A DNA stretch of 64,000 nucleotides from an uncultured Bacteroidales bacterium (GTDB lineage Bacteria > Bacteroidota > Bacteroidia > Bacteroidales > UBA932). Numbering within the stretch: position 1 is the first letter of the stretch; each line of letters opens with the position of its first letter. The stretch is taken from the NCBI GenBank assembly GCA_944323785.1, contig CALUTU010000010.1, positions 23,408-87,407 of the forward strand. The letters are read 5' to 3'. The notes under the pieces are model-generated. The model had not been told where the DNA came from. It searched no databases and saw only the letters and a program-made list of their open reading frames with translations. Below are positions 7,908-17,588 of this stretch, one piece after another. A program made the translations under genes and the position numbers.

Positions 7908-10115
7908 TTAATTCGCGACTTCGGAGAGGAACTTGATACGTACCAGCCTTATCTCATCTTCCTGATAGTCCGGTCCCAGTTCCTTGACTGCGTCGGCTAT
8001 TGAGTCTGTCTCGGCTTCTTCCTTGAAGTAGTCATAGATGTCTTCCACCTTGTCGTCATCCACAGCCTGCCTGATGTAATAATTGATGTCTATCTTCGTG
8101 CCGGCTGCTACGATGGCCTCCAGTTCGTCCAGTATCTCGGAAAACTCCATGTCCCGGGCCTCCGCAATGTCCTCGAGAGGAATCTTGCGGTCAATGCTCT
8201 GTATGATGTAGACCTTATTGGCCGACTTGTTGACTATGGATTTGACCACTATGTCATCAGGCCTCTGTATGTCATTCTCCTCTACGTATTTGGCGATAAG
8301 ATTGATGAACTCCTTGCCGAATTTGCGGGCCTTGCCCTCTCCTACGCCCTGACAGTTCTTGAGTTCGTCCAGGGTGATGGGATAGTGTATGGACATATCC
8401 TCCAGGGAAGGGTCCGTAAAAATCACGAATCCCGGCAGTTTCAGCTTTCTGGACATATCCTTGCGCAGGTCCTTGAGCATCGCGAACAGCGCCGGGTCTC
8501 CGACTCCGCCGCCGTGCCTTACGGCTGATATGGCCGCCGAATCCTCGTCCTCCTCCTCGTCTCCGTCGGCGAACTCCCTGTCCTCGGCCATCATGACCGA
8601 GTGGGGATGCTCCAGAAATTCCTTGCCCTCAGGAGTTATGGATATCAGTCCGTACTGTTCCAGATCCTTGTGCAGGAAATGCATGACTACTGCCTGCCGG
8701 ATAATGGCAATCCAGAACCTGACGCCCTTGTCCTTGCCCATGCCGAAGAACTCGCTGAGATGGTGCTTGTAGGACTTTATTATGGAGTTGGTCTCTCCGG
8801 CAAGTATATTGGCCAGATGGTCCACTTTGAAATTCTCTTTCATGGAGTCCACCAGTTCCAGTACTGTCGCCAGATATTCCTGGCCCTCAAAGAGCTTTTT
8901 CGGGTGCAGGCAGTTGTCGCAGTTGCCGCAGTTCTCCTGGGTGTAGTCTTCTCCGAAATAGTTGAGCAGAATCTTTCTCCGGCACCGGTTGGACTCGGCG
9001 TAGGCTACGGTCTCCAGCAGCAGCTGCTTTCCTATCTCCTGCTCGGACAGAGGCTTGCCCTGCATGAATTTCTCCAGTTTCAGGATGTCCTTGTAGCTGT
9101 AGAATGTGATGCATTTGCCTTCCTTTCCGTCCCTGCCGGCGCGTCCGGTCTCCTGGTAGTAGCCCTCGAGGCTCTTGGGGATGTCATAGTGAATCACGAA
9201 CCGCACGTCAGGTTTGTCTATACCCATGCCGAAGGCTATGGTCGCCACTATGACGTCCACCTCCTCCATGAGGAACATGTCCTGGTTCTTGGCCCTGGTG
9301 GCGGCGTCCATGCCGGCGTGATAGGGCAGGGCCTTGATGCCGTTGACATTGAGGAACTCGGCTATTTCCTCTGTCTTTTTCCTGCTGAGGCAGTAGATGA
9401 TGCCGGACTTGCCCTCATTCTCCTTGATGAAGCGGATCATCTCTTTCTTTACATTGACCTTGTCGCGGACCTCATAGTAGAGATTGGGCCGGTTGAAAGA
9501 GCTCTTGAACACCTTTGCGTCCATCATGCAGAGATTCTTCTGTATGTCCGCCTGAACTTTCGGGGTGGCGGTGGCGGTGAGGGCTATTATGGGTGCCGAG
9601 CCGAGCTCGTCCACGATACGGCGGATATGGCGGTATTCCGGACGGAAATCATGTCCCCATTCGGAGATACAGTGCGCCTCGTCTATGGCGTAGAACGAGA
9701 TATGAATCTGCCTGAGAAGGGCTACCGTCTCATCCTTGGTCAGTGACTCCGGAGCCACGTACAGCAGCTTTGTCACGCCTGAGAGCAGGTCGTCCTTGAC
9801 TTCCTGGATCTGAGCTTTATTGAGTGATGAGTTGAGGAAATGCGCTACTCCGTCCGAGCCTGAGATAAATCCCCTGATTGCATCCACCTGGTTCTTCATC
9901 AGGGCTATGAGCGGGGAAACGACGATGGCGGTACCCGGCATGAGCAGGGCCGGCAGCTGATAGCACATCGATTTGCCTCCGCCGGTAGGCATCAGGACAA
10001 ATGCGTTGTTCCCCTCAATAAGATGTGTTATAATCTTTTCCTGTTCCCCTTTGAATGTATCAAAACCGAAAAACTTCTTTAAATTGGAGTGTAATTCCTC
10101 TGAACTAATCTTCAT
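7908..10115 (-). CDS. recQ: ATP-dependent DNA helicase RecQ
   Basis: 3'-5' helicase in recombination repair and stalled-fork processing. With the start at 10115 (MKISSEELHS) it has 735 residues; the frame stays open further upstream, but those residues are basic and hydrophobic and unlike RecQ, so I reject the longer start. Helicase motifs are GGGKS (45-49), DEAH (145-148) and QETGRAGRDG. A zinc cluster follows (CRRKILLNYFGE...CGNCDNC), then a winged-helix RQC domain and an HRDC-like region with LKNCQGVGEGKARKFGKEF. The C-terminal extension after HRDC makes it longer than E. coli RecQ (about 610). It is divergent from the agmatinase gene. Confidence 0.95.
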   Translation of the reverse strand: MKISSEELHSNLKKFFGFDTFKGEQEKIITHLIEGNNAFVLMPTGGGKSMCYQLPALLMPGTAIVVSPLIALMKNQVDAIRGFISGSDGVAHFLNSSLNKAQIQEVKDDLLSGVTKLLYVAPESLTKDETVALLRQIHISFYAIDEAHCISEWGHDFRPEYRHIRRIVDELGSAPIIALTATATPKVQADIQKNLCMMDAKVFKSSFNRPNLYYEVRDKVNVKKEMIRFIKENEGKSGIIYCLSRKKTEEIAEFLNVNGIKALPYHAGMDAATRAKNQDMFLMEEVDVIVATIAFGMGIDKPDVRFVIHYDIPKSLEGYYQETGRAGRDGKEGKCITFYSYKDILKLEKFMQGKPLSEQEIGKQLLLETVAYAESNRCRRKILLNYFGEDYTQENCGNCDNCLHPKKLFEGQEYLATVLELVDSMKENFKVDHLANILAGETNSIIKSYKHHLSEFFGMGKDKGVRFWIAIIRQAVVMHFLHKDLEQYGLISITPEGKEFLEHPHSVMMAEDREFADGDEEEDEDSAAISAVRHGGGVGDPALFAMLKDLRKDMSRKLKLPGFVIFTDPSLEDMSIHYPITLDELKNCQGVGEGKARKFGKEFINLIAKYVEENDIQRPDDIVVKSIVNKSANKVYIIQSIDRKIPLEDIAEARDMEFSEILDELEAIVAAGTKIDINYYIRQAVDDDKVEDIYDYFKEEAETDSIADAVKELGPDYQEDEIRLVRIKFLSEVAN

Positions 10116-10121
10116 ATTTAT

Positions 10122-10129
10122 TACCTTTG
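10122..10129 (+). promoter_or_regulatory. -7 box for the ureohydrolase gene
   Basis: TACCTTTG matches TAnnTTTG, 42 bases before the ATG at 10172, in the spacer divergent to recQ. No obvious -33 element. Confidence 0.45.
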
Positions 10130-10171
10130 CGCGTCTAAAATTACCGAAAAGTTTATTTTCTTGCAAAAAAA

Positions 10172-11230
10172 ATGAAAAATAATATCGAAAATTTGGAAAA
10201 AACATCATTTGACCCCGATGCGCCGGGGGTTGCCAACGGTAATTTCTTCGGACTGCCGTGCGGAGAGCAGGAGGCTGATACTGTGATAGTGCAGGTGCCC
10301 TGGGATGCTACCGTGTCCTATGGAAAGGGAACCGCCGACGGTCCGCAGGCGATGCTGGATGCATCTCTTCAGGTGGATCTGTTCGACGAGAGATTCCCGG
10401 ATGCGTTCCGGATGAAAGTCTGGACCCTTCCGGAAGAGCGGGGACTTCGGGAGCTGAACTGCAGGGCCAGAGGCGCGGCCGAGCAGGTAATCTCGGCTTT
10501 GGAACAGGGGCAGCCTCAGGAGTCTCTGACCGGACTTTGCGGAGAGGTGAACGCCTGTTCCGCTGAGTTGAACGCCTACGTGGAGGGTGTTTCGGAAAAA
10601 TACCTGTCGGCGGGCAAGTCCGTGGTGTTGACCGGTGGGGAGCACAGTGTCCCCCTCGGGCTCATCAAGGCCCTTGCAAGAAGATATCCGGGTATGGGCA
10701 TCCTGCATATTGACGCGCATTCGGATACCAGGAATGCGTATGAGGGCTTTAAGTATTCCCATGCATCCATAATGTACAATGCGGCTGCCGAGGCTGAAGG
10801 ATTGGGTCGCATTACTCAGGTAGCGGTCAGGGATTTCTGCTCCTCTGAACATTCCATGATGACCGGATCGGAACTTTTTGTGCCGTTTACGGATTTCAAT
10901 ATAAAGGACAGGCTTTTCAGCGGGGAGTCATGGAAAAGCATCTGTCAGGACATTGTCTCGACCCTGCCTCAGGACGTTTATGTCAGTTTCGATATTGACG
11001 GACTGTCTCCTGAATACTGCCCCGGTACTGGAACTCCGGTGCCCGGGGGACTGACGTTCTCGCAGGCCGACTACCTATTATATTTATTGGCAATGTCGGG
11101 AAGGAGGATAGTCGGAGCCGATCTGTGCGAGGTCGCTCCGGGAAGTCAGGGAGAATGGGATGCGAATGTCGGAGTCAGGATGCTTTTTAAACTCTTGCTG
11201 TGTTCGACGTACTCCCGTAAGAAAAAATGA
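10172..11230 (+). CDS. Arginase/agmatinase family ureohydrolase
   Basis: A 352-residue ureohydrolase with the full di-manganese site: GGEHS (His158), HIDAHSDTR (Asp181, His183, Asp185) and SFDIDGLSP (Asp274, Asp276). Such enzymes hydrolyse agmatine, arginine or related guanidino compounds to urea plus amine. The HIDAHSDTR wording is closer to agmatinase than to classical arginase, and Bacteroidetes copies are usually labelled agmatinase, but substrate cannot be fixed from sequence. No speA-type arginine decarboxylase is adjacent. Own -7 box upstream; nhaA follows after 33 bases. Confidence 0.85.
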   Translation: MKNNIENLEKTSFDPDAPGVANGNFFGLPCGEQEADTVIVQVPWDATVSYGKGTADGPQAMLDASLQVDLFDERFPDAFRMKVWTLPEERGLRELNCRARGAAEQVISALEQGQPQESLTGLCGEVNACSAELNAYVEGVSEKYLSAGKSVVLTGGEHSVPLGLIKALARRYPGMGILHIDAHSDTRNAYEGFKYSHASIMYNAAAEAEGLGRITQVAVRDFCSSEHSMMTGSELFVPFTDFNIKDRLFSGESWKSICQDIVSTLPQDVYVSFDIDGLSPEYCPGTGTPVPGGLTFSQADYLLYLLAMSGRRIVGADLCEVAPGSQGEWDANVGVRMLFKLLLCSTYSRKKK

Positions 11231-11263
11231 TTAAATTTGTCGGCTGCTAAACGAAATAGTACA

Positions 11264-12487
11264 ATGAAGCGGAATAAAGTCTATGTCCTGCGCCGGCGGG
11301 TGCTGATGCACAGGCTGCTCCACAGCGATATGACTGGCGGTGTGCTGCTCATGGCGTGTGCGGTGACAGCAGTGCTTGCCGCCAACATCCCGGCGATGGA
11401 AGGGCTGCACCGTCTGTGGGACACAGCGCTGACTGTATCGTTCGGAGACAACACTTTGAGCATGCCGCTGAGAACATGGATAGACGATGTCCTGATGGCG
11501 GTATTTTTCTTTTCCGTAGGATTGGAGATAAAGAGGGAACTGCTTGTCGGAGAGCTTTCCACCAGAAAGAAAGCCATGCTTCCCATGTTCGCGGCGCTCG
11601 GCGGCATGATATTCCCTGCTGTCATCTATACTGTTTTCAATGCCGGAACGCCTTCTTCCGGCGGATGGGGCATACCCATGGCTACGGACATAGCTTTTGC
11701 GATAGGCGTGCTCTCACTGCTGGGAACGCGCTGCCCTGTCGGATTGAAGGTGCTTCTGGTGGCTCTGGCAGTCGTGGACGATATCGGGGCCATAATAGTG
11801 CTTGCGCTATTCTATCCCTCACATGATATTCATCTCATCTATCTGGTATATGCCGCGGTGACGGTTCTTGTCCTGCTGGCCGTCAATAAGGCTGGCATAC
11901 GGTCTGTGCTGGTGTATTTGACTCTTGGCGTAGTGCTGTTTGTCTTTGTGTTCCGTTCGGGCATACATGCCACTATCGCTGGAGTGGTGCTGGCCATGAC
12001 TATACCGGCCAGGACATCCAAAGGGGATGTCAGGACTTTCACCGGTCCGGACTCTCTGCTGTGCCGAATGGAGGCGGCCCTTCATCCGTGGGTCAATTTC
12101 CTCATTATGCCCCTTTTTGCGCTGGCCAATGCCGGAGTCATGATTGACCCGGAGTCTTTGGGCGGGCCGATGCCGGCGGTGATACCCGGTATTTTCTTCG
12201 GTCTGCTGTTCGGGAAGCCGCTTGGAATCCTTGCTTTCAGCTGGCTGGCGGTCAAGCTGGGCCTTGCCGGTCTGCCTGAGGGAACGAAATGGCGTCAGGT
12301 CCTTGCACTTGGCATATTGGGCGGGATCGGATTCACGATGTCAATATTTATCGATAACCTGGCATTTGCAGATACACGTCTGATAAATGCAGGGAAACTG
12401 GCCATACTTGCGACATCTTTTCTCGCGGCATGTGCCGGTCTGGCAGCACTGTATATGACAACCAACAAAACTAAATTAATAAAATGA
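11264..12487 (+). CDS. nhaA: Na+/H+ antiporter NhaA
   Basis: Inner-membrane electrogenic antiporter exchanging two protons for one sodium. I place the start at the ATG at 11264 (MKRNKVYVLR, 407 residues); an in-frame TTG nine codons earlier is unlikely. The family signatures are TDIAFAIG (141-148) and the ion-binding Asp pair Asp172-Asp173 in LAVVDDIGAI. About 12 hydrophobic segments span the rest, and GGIGFTMSIFI marks the C-terminal half. Its stop overlaps the start of the FKBP gene (ATGA), so translation is probably coupled. Confidence 0.95.
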   Translation: MKRNKVYVLRRRVLMHRLLHSDMTGGVLLMACAVTAVLAANIPAMEGLHRLWDTALTVSFGDNTLSMPLRTWIDDVLMAVFFFSVGLEIKRELLVGELSTRKKAMLPMFAALGGMIFPAVIYTVFNAGTPSSGGWGIPMATDIAFAIGVLSLLGTRCPVGLKVLLVALAVVDDIGAIIVLALFYPSHDIHLIYLVYAAVTVLVLLAVNKAGIRSVLVYLTLGVVLFVFVFRSGIHATIAGVVLAMTIPARTSKGDVRTFTGPDSLLCRMEAALHPWVNFLIMPLFALANAGVMIDPESLGGPMPAVIPGIFFGLLFGKPLGILAFSWLAVKLGLAGLPEGTKWRQVLALGILGGIGFTMSIFIDNLAFADTRLINAGKLAILATSFLAACAGLAALYMTTNKTKLIK

Positions 12488-13239
12488 AAAAGTCAGTAAT
12501 TGCAATCGTCGCTGCGTTTGCAGCCGTTTCAGCTCTGTCATCCTGCGCTGGAACTTATCAGAAAGGAGACAGGATGCCCGAGACAACAACCGCACAGATT
12601 GACACTATCAGCTATGCGTGGGGTATGAATTTCGGAAAAGTCATTAAGAACAATCCTGTAGGAGAAATCAATCTTAATCAGGTTAAGAAGGGATTCTTCG
12701 ATGTTATCAATGATGAGGAGACTTTGCTTGATGAGCAGGAGATGATAAGATTGCTGCAGAGTTTTCTAAGAGACCGTATGGCTTATGTGGCCGAGCGTAG
12801 CCTTGAGGAAGGTAAGGAGTTCCTTGCCGCAAATAAGGAGAAAGAAGGTGTGGTGGAGACCGAGAGCGGCCTGCAGTATAAGATAGAAGTGGAGGGTACC
12901 GGTATTTCTCCCGAGGAAACCGATACTGTAGAGGTGAATTACGTAGGACGTCTGATTGACGGTACGGTATTCGACTCTTCCTATGACAGAGGAGAGAGTG
13001 CCAAGTTCCCTCTTAATAGAGTAATCAAAGGATGGTCCGAAGGTCTTAAATACGCCAAGGAAGGAGGCAGGATAGAGATCTATGTGCCTTCAGAGCTCGG
13101 CTACGGTGGACGTGGTGCGGGTCCGATTCCCGGAAACAGTGTTCTTATCTTTGACGTGGAGCTGGTCAAGGTCAGCAAAGCCATACCGAAGGAGGAGAAA
13201 GAAGTGAAATCGGTATCTACAAAAATATCTAAGAAATAA
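12484..13239 (+). CDS. FKBP-type peptidyl-prolyl isomerase lipoprotein
   Basis: A 251-residue exported isomerase. The N-terminus is a lipoprotein signal with lipobox LSSC, lipidated on Cys21. An N-terminal FKBP dimerisation region follows (about 35-115: ISYAWGMNFG, FLAANKEKEGV), then the catalytic FKBP domain from about residue 125 (SGLQYKI, VNYVGRLIDGTVFDSS, VIKGWSEGL, LGYGGRGAGPIPGNS). This is the FkpA/Mip layout, which assists folding in the periplasm. It overlaps nhaA by 4 bases and precedes the 744-residue membrane protein by 4 bases. Confidence 0.93.
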   Translation: MKKSVIAIVAAFAAVSALSSCAGTYQKGDRMPETTTAQIDTISYAWGMNFGKVIKNNPVGEINLNQVKKGFFDVINDEETLLDEQEMIRLLQSFLRDRMAYVAERSLEEGKEFLAANKEKEGVVETESGLQYKIEVEGTGISPEETDTVEVNYVGRLIDGTVFDSSYDRGESAKFPLNRVIKGWSEGLKYAKEGGRIEIYVPSELGYGGRGAGPIPGNSVLIFDVELVKVSKAIPKEEKEVKSVSTKISKK

Positions 13240-13243
13240 TTAG

Positions 13244-15478
13244 ATGAACAGGAGGAGTATAATCGTCTACTCGGTGGTGGCTGTGCTGCTGCTGTCCGGT
13301 GTAGGATATCTGTTCTGCTCTCTTTTTTTCGGAGGCAGTAGTGAAACTGTAAGAACGGACCGGCTTACAGACGGAGTGGAAGCTGTTCCTTCCGATGCCA
13401 TATTCCTCTTTGAAACCGGTTCTTTTTCAGAAATTAAGAATTTGACGGATGATGGGAGTGCGCTCGGCAGACTGATCGGGTGCATTCCCTCAGTCTCGTC
13501 AGAATGGGAAGCCGCCTTGTCAATGCACTATTCCAGCAAGAATGCGGTTTCTCCTTTGCTGGTACTTTCCATCCCGGAGAAAACTGATCCGGCATTGTTC
13601 CTGGAGGACGTGCTGGATGAATGCGGGGGTGTTATAGAGAAAAGGTACGGACAGGTGGCCGTGCATAAGGCAGCCGTTCCCGATGCTTCCTTTGCTGTCT
13701 ATGGCCGTTTTTTGATAGCCAGTCCTTCTATGGTCATAGTGGAATCGTCTCTTAGACATCTTGAAAACGGGACTTCCATCAAGGACGAACCTCTGTATTC
13801 CGATATTACCGGTGTTACTTCGGACCGAGGTGTCCTGCATGTCAATTTCTCCAATCTCGGCAAGCTGTTTTCCGGAGCTGCAGACCGTAAGTATGTGTCC
13901 TTTGCGTCTTTTTTTCAAAGTATAACCGACTGGGGAGCTTTCGGACTGGAGGACGGAGACTCTCCTGAGACATTTGACGGACGCTTGGTAGACGGACGCT
14001 CCGGAGGGAGGTATGCCGATGTGCTGATCTCGCAGAGAGGCAGCAGGCCCGACGTATATTCCATAGTGCCGTATAATGCATCTTATGTGCTGACAGTTCC
14101 TCTATCGTCGGCAGATGAATATATAAAGGCTTATCATGGCTGGTTGGCGGCATCCGGACGTAAAAAAGACTATGATTATGTCAATGCCGTGGTTTCAAAG
14201 CAGGACAGCCTGGGTGTCTCTGCCGGTGACTTTGTCGGTTCCTTGGATATCAAGGAACTTTCGGTGTTCTCGTATGCTTCTGACGGCTTGGAACATAAAA
14301 TAATGGCTTTCAGGACGGACAATAAGAAAGCGTTGAAAAACTATAAGGATACGGTCTGTACGTATCTGTTCAAAGGGTATATCCCGGCTTATATGGGTGA
14401 GGTATTCCGGCCTTCAGCCGAGGATGCCTACTGTGCTTTAGGAGACTGGATTATTGTCGGAGAGCAGAATGAGATACAGGCTCTCAGACAGGAATGGAAA
14501 CGGGGGACATTTTTCTCACTGCGGGAGTATCTGGAACAGACTCCGGCGGCTGACGAACTTCGGGAGGTATCTTGTATGACAATGATTGTAAATGTTGTCA
14601 GATATGCCGACTCGATAGGGACATTCTTTAAAAAACAATATAAGGATGCAGTAGAAAAAAGTCTTGGAAAAAAGAACTTTGAATTTGCCGTACTCAATAC
14701 TTATCGCGCCGGCGACAGGCTGGGTGTGAGGGCATCTATGTATTCAGAGGATATTGAATCGTTGCCTGTGCCCGGTAATGTCCTTGCAGAGGATATGGTT
14801 GTGGAGGATGTTCCGGTTACGGTGCCTTCCGGTCCTTTCCCGGTGAAGAACTTCATAGACGGCTCGACAAATTATCTTGAACAGTTGAAGAATTATGATC
14901 TGCGTCTTCTGGGCAGATCGCGTAACCCTGTGTGGACGGTCAAATTTGACAAACCTCTCTGCGGAACAGTAAGACAGATCGATTATCTGAAGAACAACAA
15001 GCTCCAGATGATCTTTGGAGCCGGTAATAAGGTTTATCTGCTGGACAGACTTGGGCGCAGGGTCAGTGATTTCCCGGTTACGTTGGAAAAAGACATCCTT
15101 TTGGGACCGGACATCTATGATTTCAAGGGTACGAAGGATTATATTATGATGATTCTGCATACTGACAACACTATCGCTCAGTATGACCTGTCCGGTAAAC
15201 GATGCAGCGGATGGAGCGACATACAGCTTAGCGAGCGCATAATGTCGCTGCCTGAATGTCTGGAAGTGGGCGGAAAGACATATTGGGTAGTCCGCACCTC
15301 GTACCAGAGTCTCATATATGATTCACATGGCACGTTATGTGCTGACTTTACAAAAAAACGGAAACTAAAGAAAGATACATCCGTAGAGCCGGTCTCCTCG
15401 CATGAGGTGGCAGTTACGGTTGCAGATGGAAAAGAGATGATTCTTGATCTGTCAGACGGATCATTTAGAAAAAGATAG
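13244..15478 (+). CDS. Large membrane-anchored protein with C-terminal propeller-like repeats, function unknown
   Basis: A 744-residue protein with one N-terminal membrane segment (about residues 6-29) and a large exported part. I do not recognise a named enzyme family; the body resembles DUF3352-like Bacteroidetes proteins, with alternating VPSDAIFLFETGSF and VLHVNFSNLGKLF strands. The last 200 residues show at least three short repeats ending in the pattern D-x-x-G (VYLLDRLGRRV, IAQYDLSGKRC, SLIYDSHGTLC), as in PQQ/WD-type beta-propellers. It sits between the FKBP lipoprotein and DUF4834/MsbA-like genes with 4- and 8-base gaps, which suggests an envelope role, perhaps as a scaffold. No catalytic residues can be named. 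Confidence 0.6.
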   Translation: MNRRSIIVYSVVAVLLLSGVGYLFCSLFFGGSSETVRTDRLTDGVEAVPSDAIFLFETGSFSEIKNLTDDGSALGRLIGCIPSVSSEWEAALSMHYSSKNAVSPLLVLSIPEKTDPALFLEDVLDECGGVIEKRYGQVAVHKAAVPDASFAVYGRFLIASPSMVIVESSLRHLENGTSIKDEPLYSDITGVTSDRGVLHVNFSNLGKLFSGAADRKYVSFASFFQSITDWGAFGLEDGDSPETFDGRLVDGRSGGRYADVLISQRGSRPDVYSIVPYNASYVLTVPLSSADEYIKAYHGWLAASGRKKDYDYVNAVVSKQDSLGVSAGDFVGSLDIKELSVFSYASDGLEHKIMAFRTDNKKALKNYKDTVCTYLFKGYIPAYMGEVFRPSAEDAYCALGDWIIVGEQNEIQALRQEWKRGTFFSLREYLEQTPAADELREVSCMTMIVNVVRYADSIGTFFKKQYKDAVEKSLGKKNFEFAVLNTYRAGDRLGVRASMYSEDIESLPVPGNVLAEDMVVEDVPVTVPSGPFPVKNFIDGSTNYLEQLKNYDLRLLGRSRNPVWTVKFDKPLCGTVRQIDYLKNNKLQMIFGAGNKVYLLDRLGRRVSDFPVTLEKDILLGPDIYDFKGTKDYIMMILHTDNTIAQYDLSGKRCSGWSDIQLSERIMSLPECLEVGGKTYWVVRTSYQSLIYDSHGTLCADFTKKRKLKKDTSVEPVSSHEVAVTVADGKEMILDLSDGSFRKR

Positions 15479-15486
15479 AACAATGT

Positions 15487-15732
15487 ATGGCACTTATTAA
15501 TATTATACTGCTTATAGTTTTCGGAGCTGTGCTGCTGGTCCTGGCTTTGCCGCTCTATGTGCTCAGGCGAATTAGAGGTACTTCTCAGCGTTGGCAAGGA
15601 TTCCGGAGGGACAGGAAGGAGGGAGAGGTCTCGGTCTCCGGTAAGGATGCCGGTGCTGATGAGAAGATAGTGGGGGACAATATCGGCGAGTATGTGGACT
15701 ATGAGGAGGTTGAAGATGATAAAAAGCAGTAG
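15487..15732 (+). CDS. DUF4834-like small membrane protein
   Basis: An 81-residue protein with one N-terminal membrane helix (about residues 3-25) and a short charged tail ending GEYVDYEEVEDDKK. This is the pattern of the DUF4834 family found beside ABC exporters in Bacteroidetes. The tail is predicted cytosolic from the positive residues just after the helix (RRIRGTSQRWQGFRRDRK). It lies 8 bases after the 744-residue protein and 9 before the ABC exporter. Function unknown. Confidence 0.75.
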   Translation: MALINIILLIVFGAVLLVLALPLYVLRRIRGTSQRWQGFRRDRKEGEVSVSGKDAGADEKIVGDNIGEYVDYEEVEDDKKQ

Positions 15733-15741
15733 ATTAGTACA

Positions 15742-17565
15742 ATGAAAGCGTTTACAAGAATTCTTTCCTATGCCAGACCTTATCATCGTTTCTGGCCCGG
15801 ATATCTGATTTTCTCAATACTTTCCGTAATATTCGGAGTTGTCAACTACGCTTTGATAAAGCCGTTGCTGGAAGTCCTGTTTGACCCGGACGCCGTTGAG
15901 AAGTATACTGCTCTGCCGGAGTTTTCCCTCAGCGTGGATTATTTTTACGGGGTGTTCCAGTATTATCTGACGCGGGTTATGGAGGCCAGCGGAGTGCTCC
16001 GCAGTCTGCTTTTTGTATGTCTTGTGCTGATTATCACATCGTTTTTGTCCAATTTGACCAGATTCCTTTCCCAGAAGATCTTGGTGAATATGAAGACTTA
16101 CGTGATGAAGAATATCCGCACTGACCTCTTTCATAAGATAACCAGGCTCAACGTAGATTACTTTCAGGAGCAGCGCAAGGGTGACATCCTTTCCAGCGTG
16201 TCAAACGATGTCAATGAGGTGCAGAACAGCGTGGCCAGCAGTTTCCATATCATATTCCGCGAGCCCTTGCTGGTGATAGGCTTCCTGATAGGTCTCTTCT
16301 ATATGTCTCCTAAGCTGACTCTGCTGACATTGATAACACTTCCCATATCGGCATTTGTCATAGGTGCCGTCACCAGGAAACTTAGAAGAGGAGCGACCAG
16401 GACACAGGCTCTTATGGGTAGAATAATCAGCCATTTCGAGGAGGCCATATCAGGAGCGAGAATCATAAAAGCGTTCAATGCTCAGAAGTATGTAAGAGAC
16501 AGTTTCGAGCGTACCAATGATGAGCACAAGGCCGTGAGCCGCGCCATGTATACCCGTCAGGAGCTGGCGTCCCCTCTTTCAGAATTTCTCGGTATATCAG
16601 TGGCGGCGGCCGTCTTATTTTATGGTGGGGTGCTGCAGATGCGCGGAGAGTTGGGAATGGGACTCTCGGACTTTATCGTGTATATCGCATTCTACTGGAG
16701 GGTTCTGGAGCCTTCCAAGGCCATAGCGGCGGCGTATTCCAATATCCAGAAAGGTCTGGTGTCAGGTAACAGGATATTTGCAATTCTGGATGCGGTGCCG
16801 TCGATACGCAAGGCGGAGCATCCGGTGCATGTATCGGAATTCACCAGTGCCATCGAATACCGCGATGTATCGTTCAAGTATTCTACTGACTATGTGCTGA
16901 AGAACATAGACCTGACGATTCCCAAGGGCAAGATGATAGCCATAGTGGGACCTTCCGGGGCAGGCAAGTCAACATTGGCGGACCTGCTGCCGCGTTTCTA
17001 TGATGTCTCCGAAGGAGGCATATTCATAGACGGCGTGGATATCCGGCAGTATTATCCCAAGGAGCTTATATCTCTTATGGGTATCGTGACTCAGGAGGCT
17101 ATATTGTTCAATGATACTGTCCGCAACAACATCACCTTCGGTATGGAGCATGTCTCCGACGAAGATGTGAAACGGGCTGCCAGGATAGCCAATGCGGATG
17201 AGTTCATCATGCAGATGGAACACGGTTATGACACCAATATCGGAGACCGTGGAGGTAAGCTCTCAGGCGGCCAGCGGCAGCGTATCGCCATTGCCAGGGC
17301 GGTGCTGAAGAACCCTCCGATTCTGATTCTGGACGAGGCCACCTCGGCTCTGGATACCGAAAGCGAGAGGCTTGTACAGGATGCCCTCACCAACTTGATG
17401 AAGAACCGCACCTCCATAGTCATCGCCCACCGTCTGTCCACGATACAGCATGCGGACGAGATAGTGGTGATGAAAGAGGGGCGCATAGTGGAGAGGGGTA
17501 CTCATACGGAACTGCTCAAGGCAGGAGGACTCTACTCGCATCTGTGCGATATGCAGGCTTTTTGA
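15742..17565 (+). CDS. MsbA-like ABC exporter (fused permease and ATPase)
   Basis: A 607-residue half-transporter that would act as a homodimer. Residues about 1-340 form the six-helix exporter domain. The ATPase domain follows with Walker A GPSGAGKST (about 401-409), signature LSGGQ (about 507-511) and Walker B ILILDEATSALD, then the IAHRLSTI switch. Closest named group is MsbA/lipid A flippase-like exporters, but substrate cannot be proven from sequence. Operon mates are the DUF4834 and exported proteins upstream and an acyl-CoA ligase 23 bases downstream, a lipid/envelope context that fits MsbA. Confidence 0.87.
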   Translation: MKAFTRILSYARPYHRFWPGYLIFSILSVIFGVVNYALIKPLLEVLFDPDAVEKYTALPEFSLSVDYFYGVFQYYLTRVMEASGVLRSLLFVCLVLIITSFLSNLTRFLSQKILVNMKTYVMKNIRTDLFHKITRLNVDYFQEQRKGDILSSVSNDVNEVQNSVASSFHIIFREPLLVIGFLIGLFYMSPKLTLLTLITLPISAFVIGAVTRKLRRGATRTQALMGRIISHFEEAISGARIIKAFNAQKYVRDSFERTNDEHKAVSRAMYTRQELASPLSEFLGISVAAAVLFYGGVLQMRGELGMGLSDFIVYIAFYWRVLEPSKAIAAAYSNIQKGLVSGNRIFAILDAVPSIRKAEHPVHVSEFTSAIEYRDVSFKYSTDYVLKNIDLTIPKGKMIAIVGPSGAGKSTLADLLPRFYDVSEGGIFIDGVDIRQYYPKELISLMGIVTQEAILFNDTVRNNITFGMEHVSDEDVKRAARIANADEFIMQMEHGYDTNIGDRGGKLSGGQRQRIAIARAVLKNPPILILDEATSALDTESERLVQDALTNLMKNRTSIVIAHRLSTIQHADEIVVMKEGRIVERGTHTELLKAGGLYSHLCDMQAF

Positions 17566-17588
17566 TAAATGACAGAATTTAAACATTA

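Noticed and set aside
8601-9746. Plus-strand open frame of 381 codons within recQ
   Set aside because: Antisense to the RecQ helicase core; composition is that of a reversed coding strand.
11237-11263. TTG start for nhaA nine codons upstream
   Set aside because: A good ATG follows at 11264 and the extra residues are not typical of NhaA.
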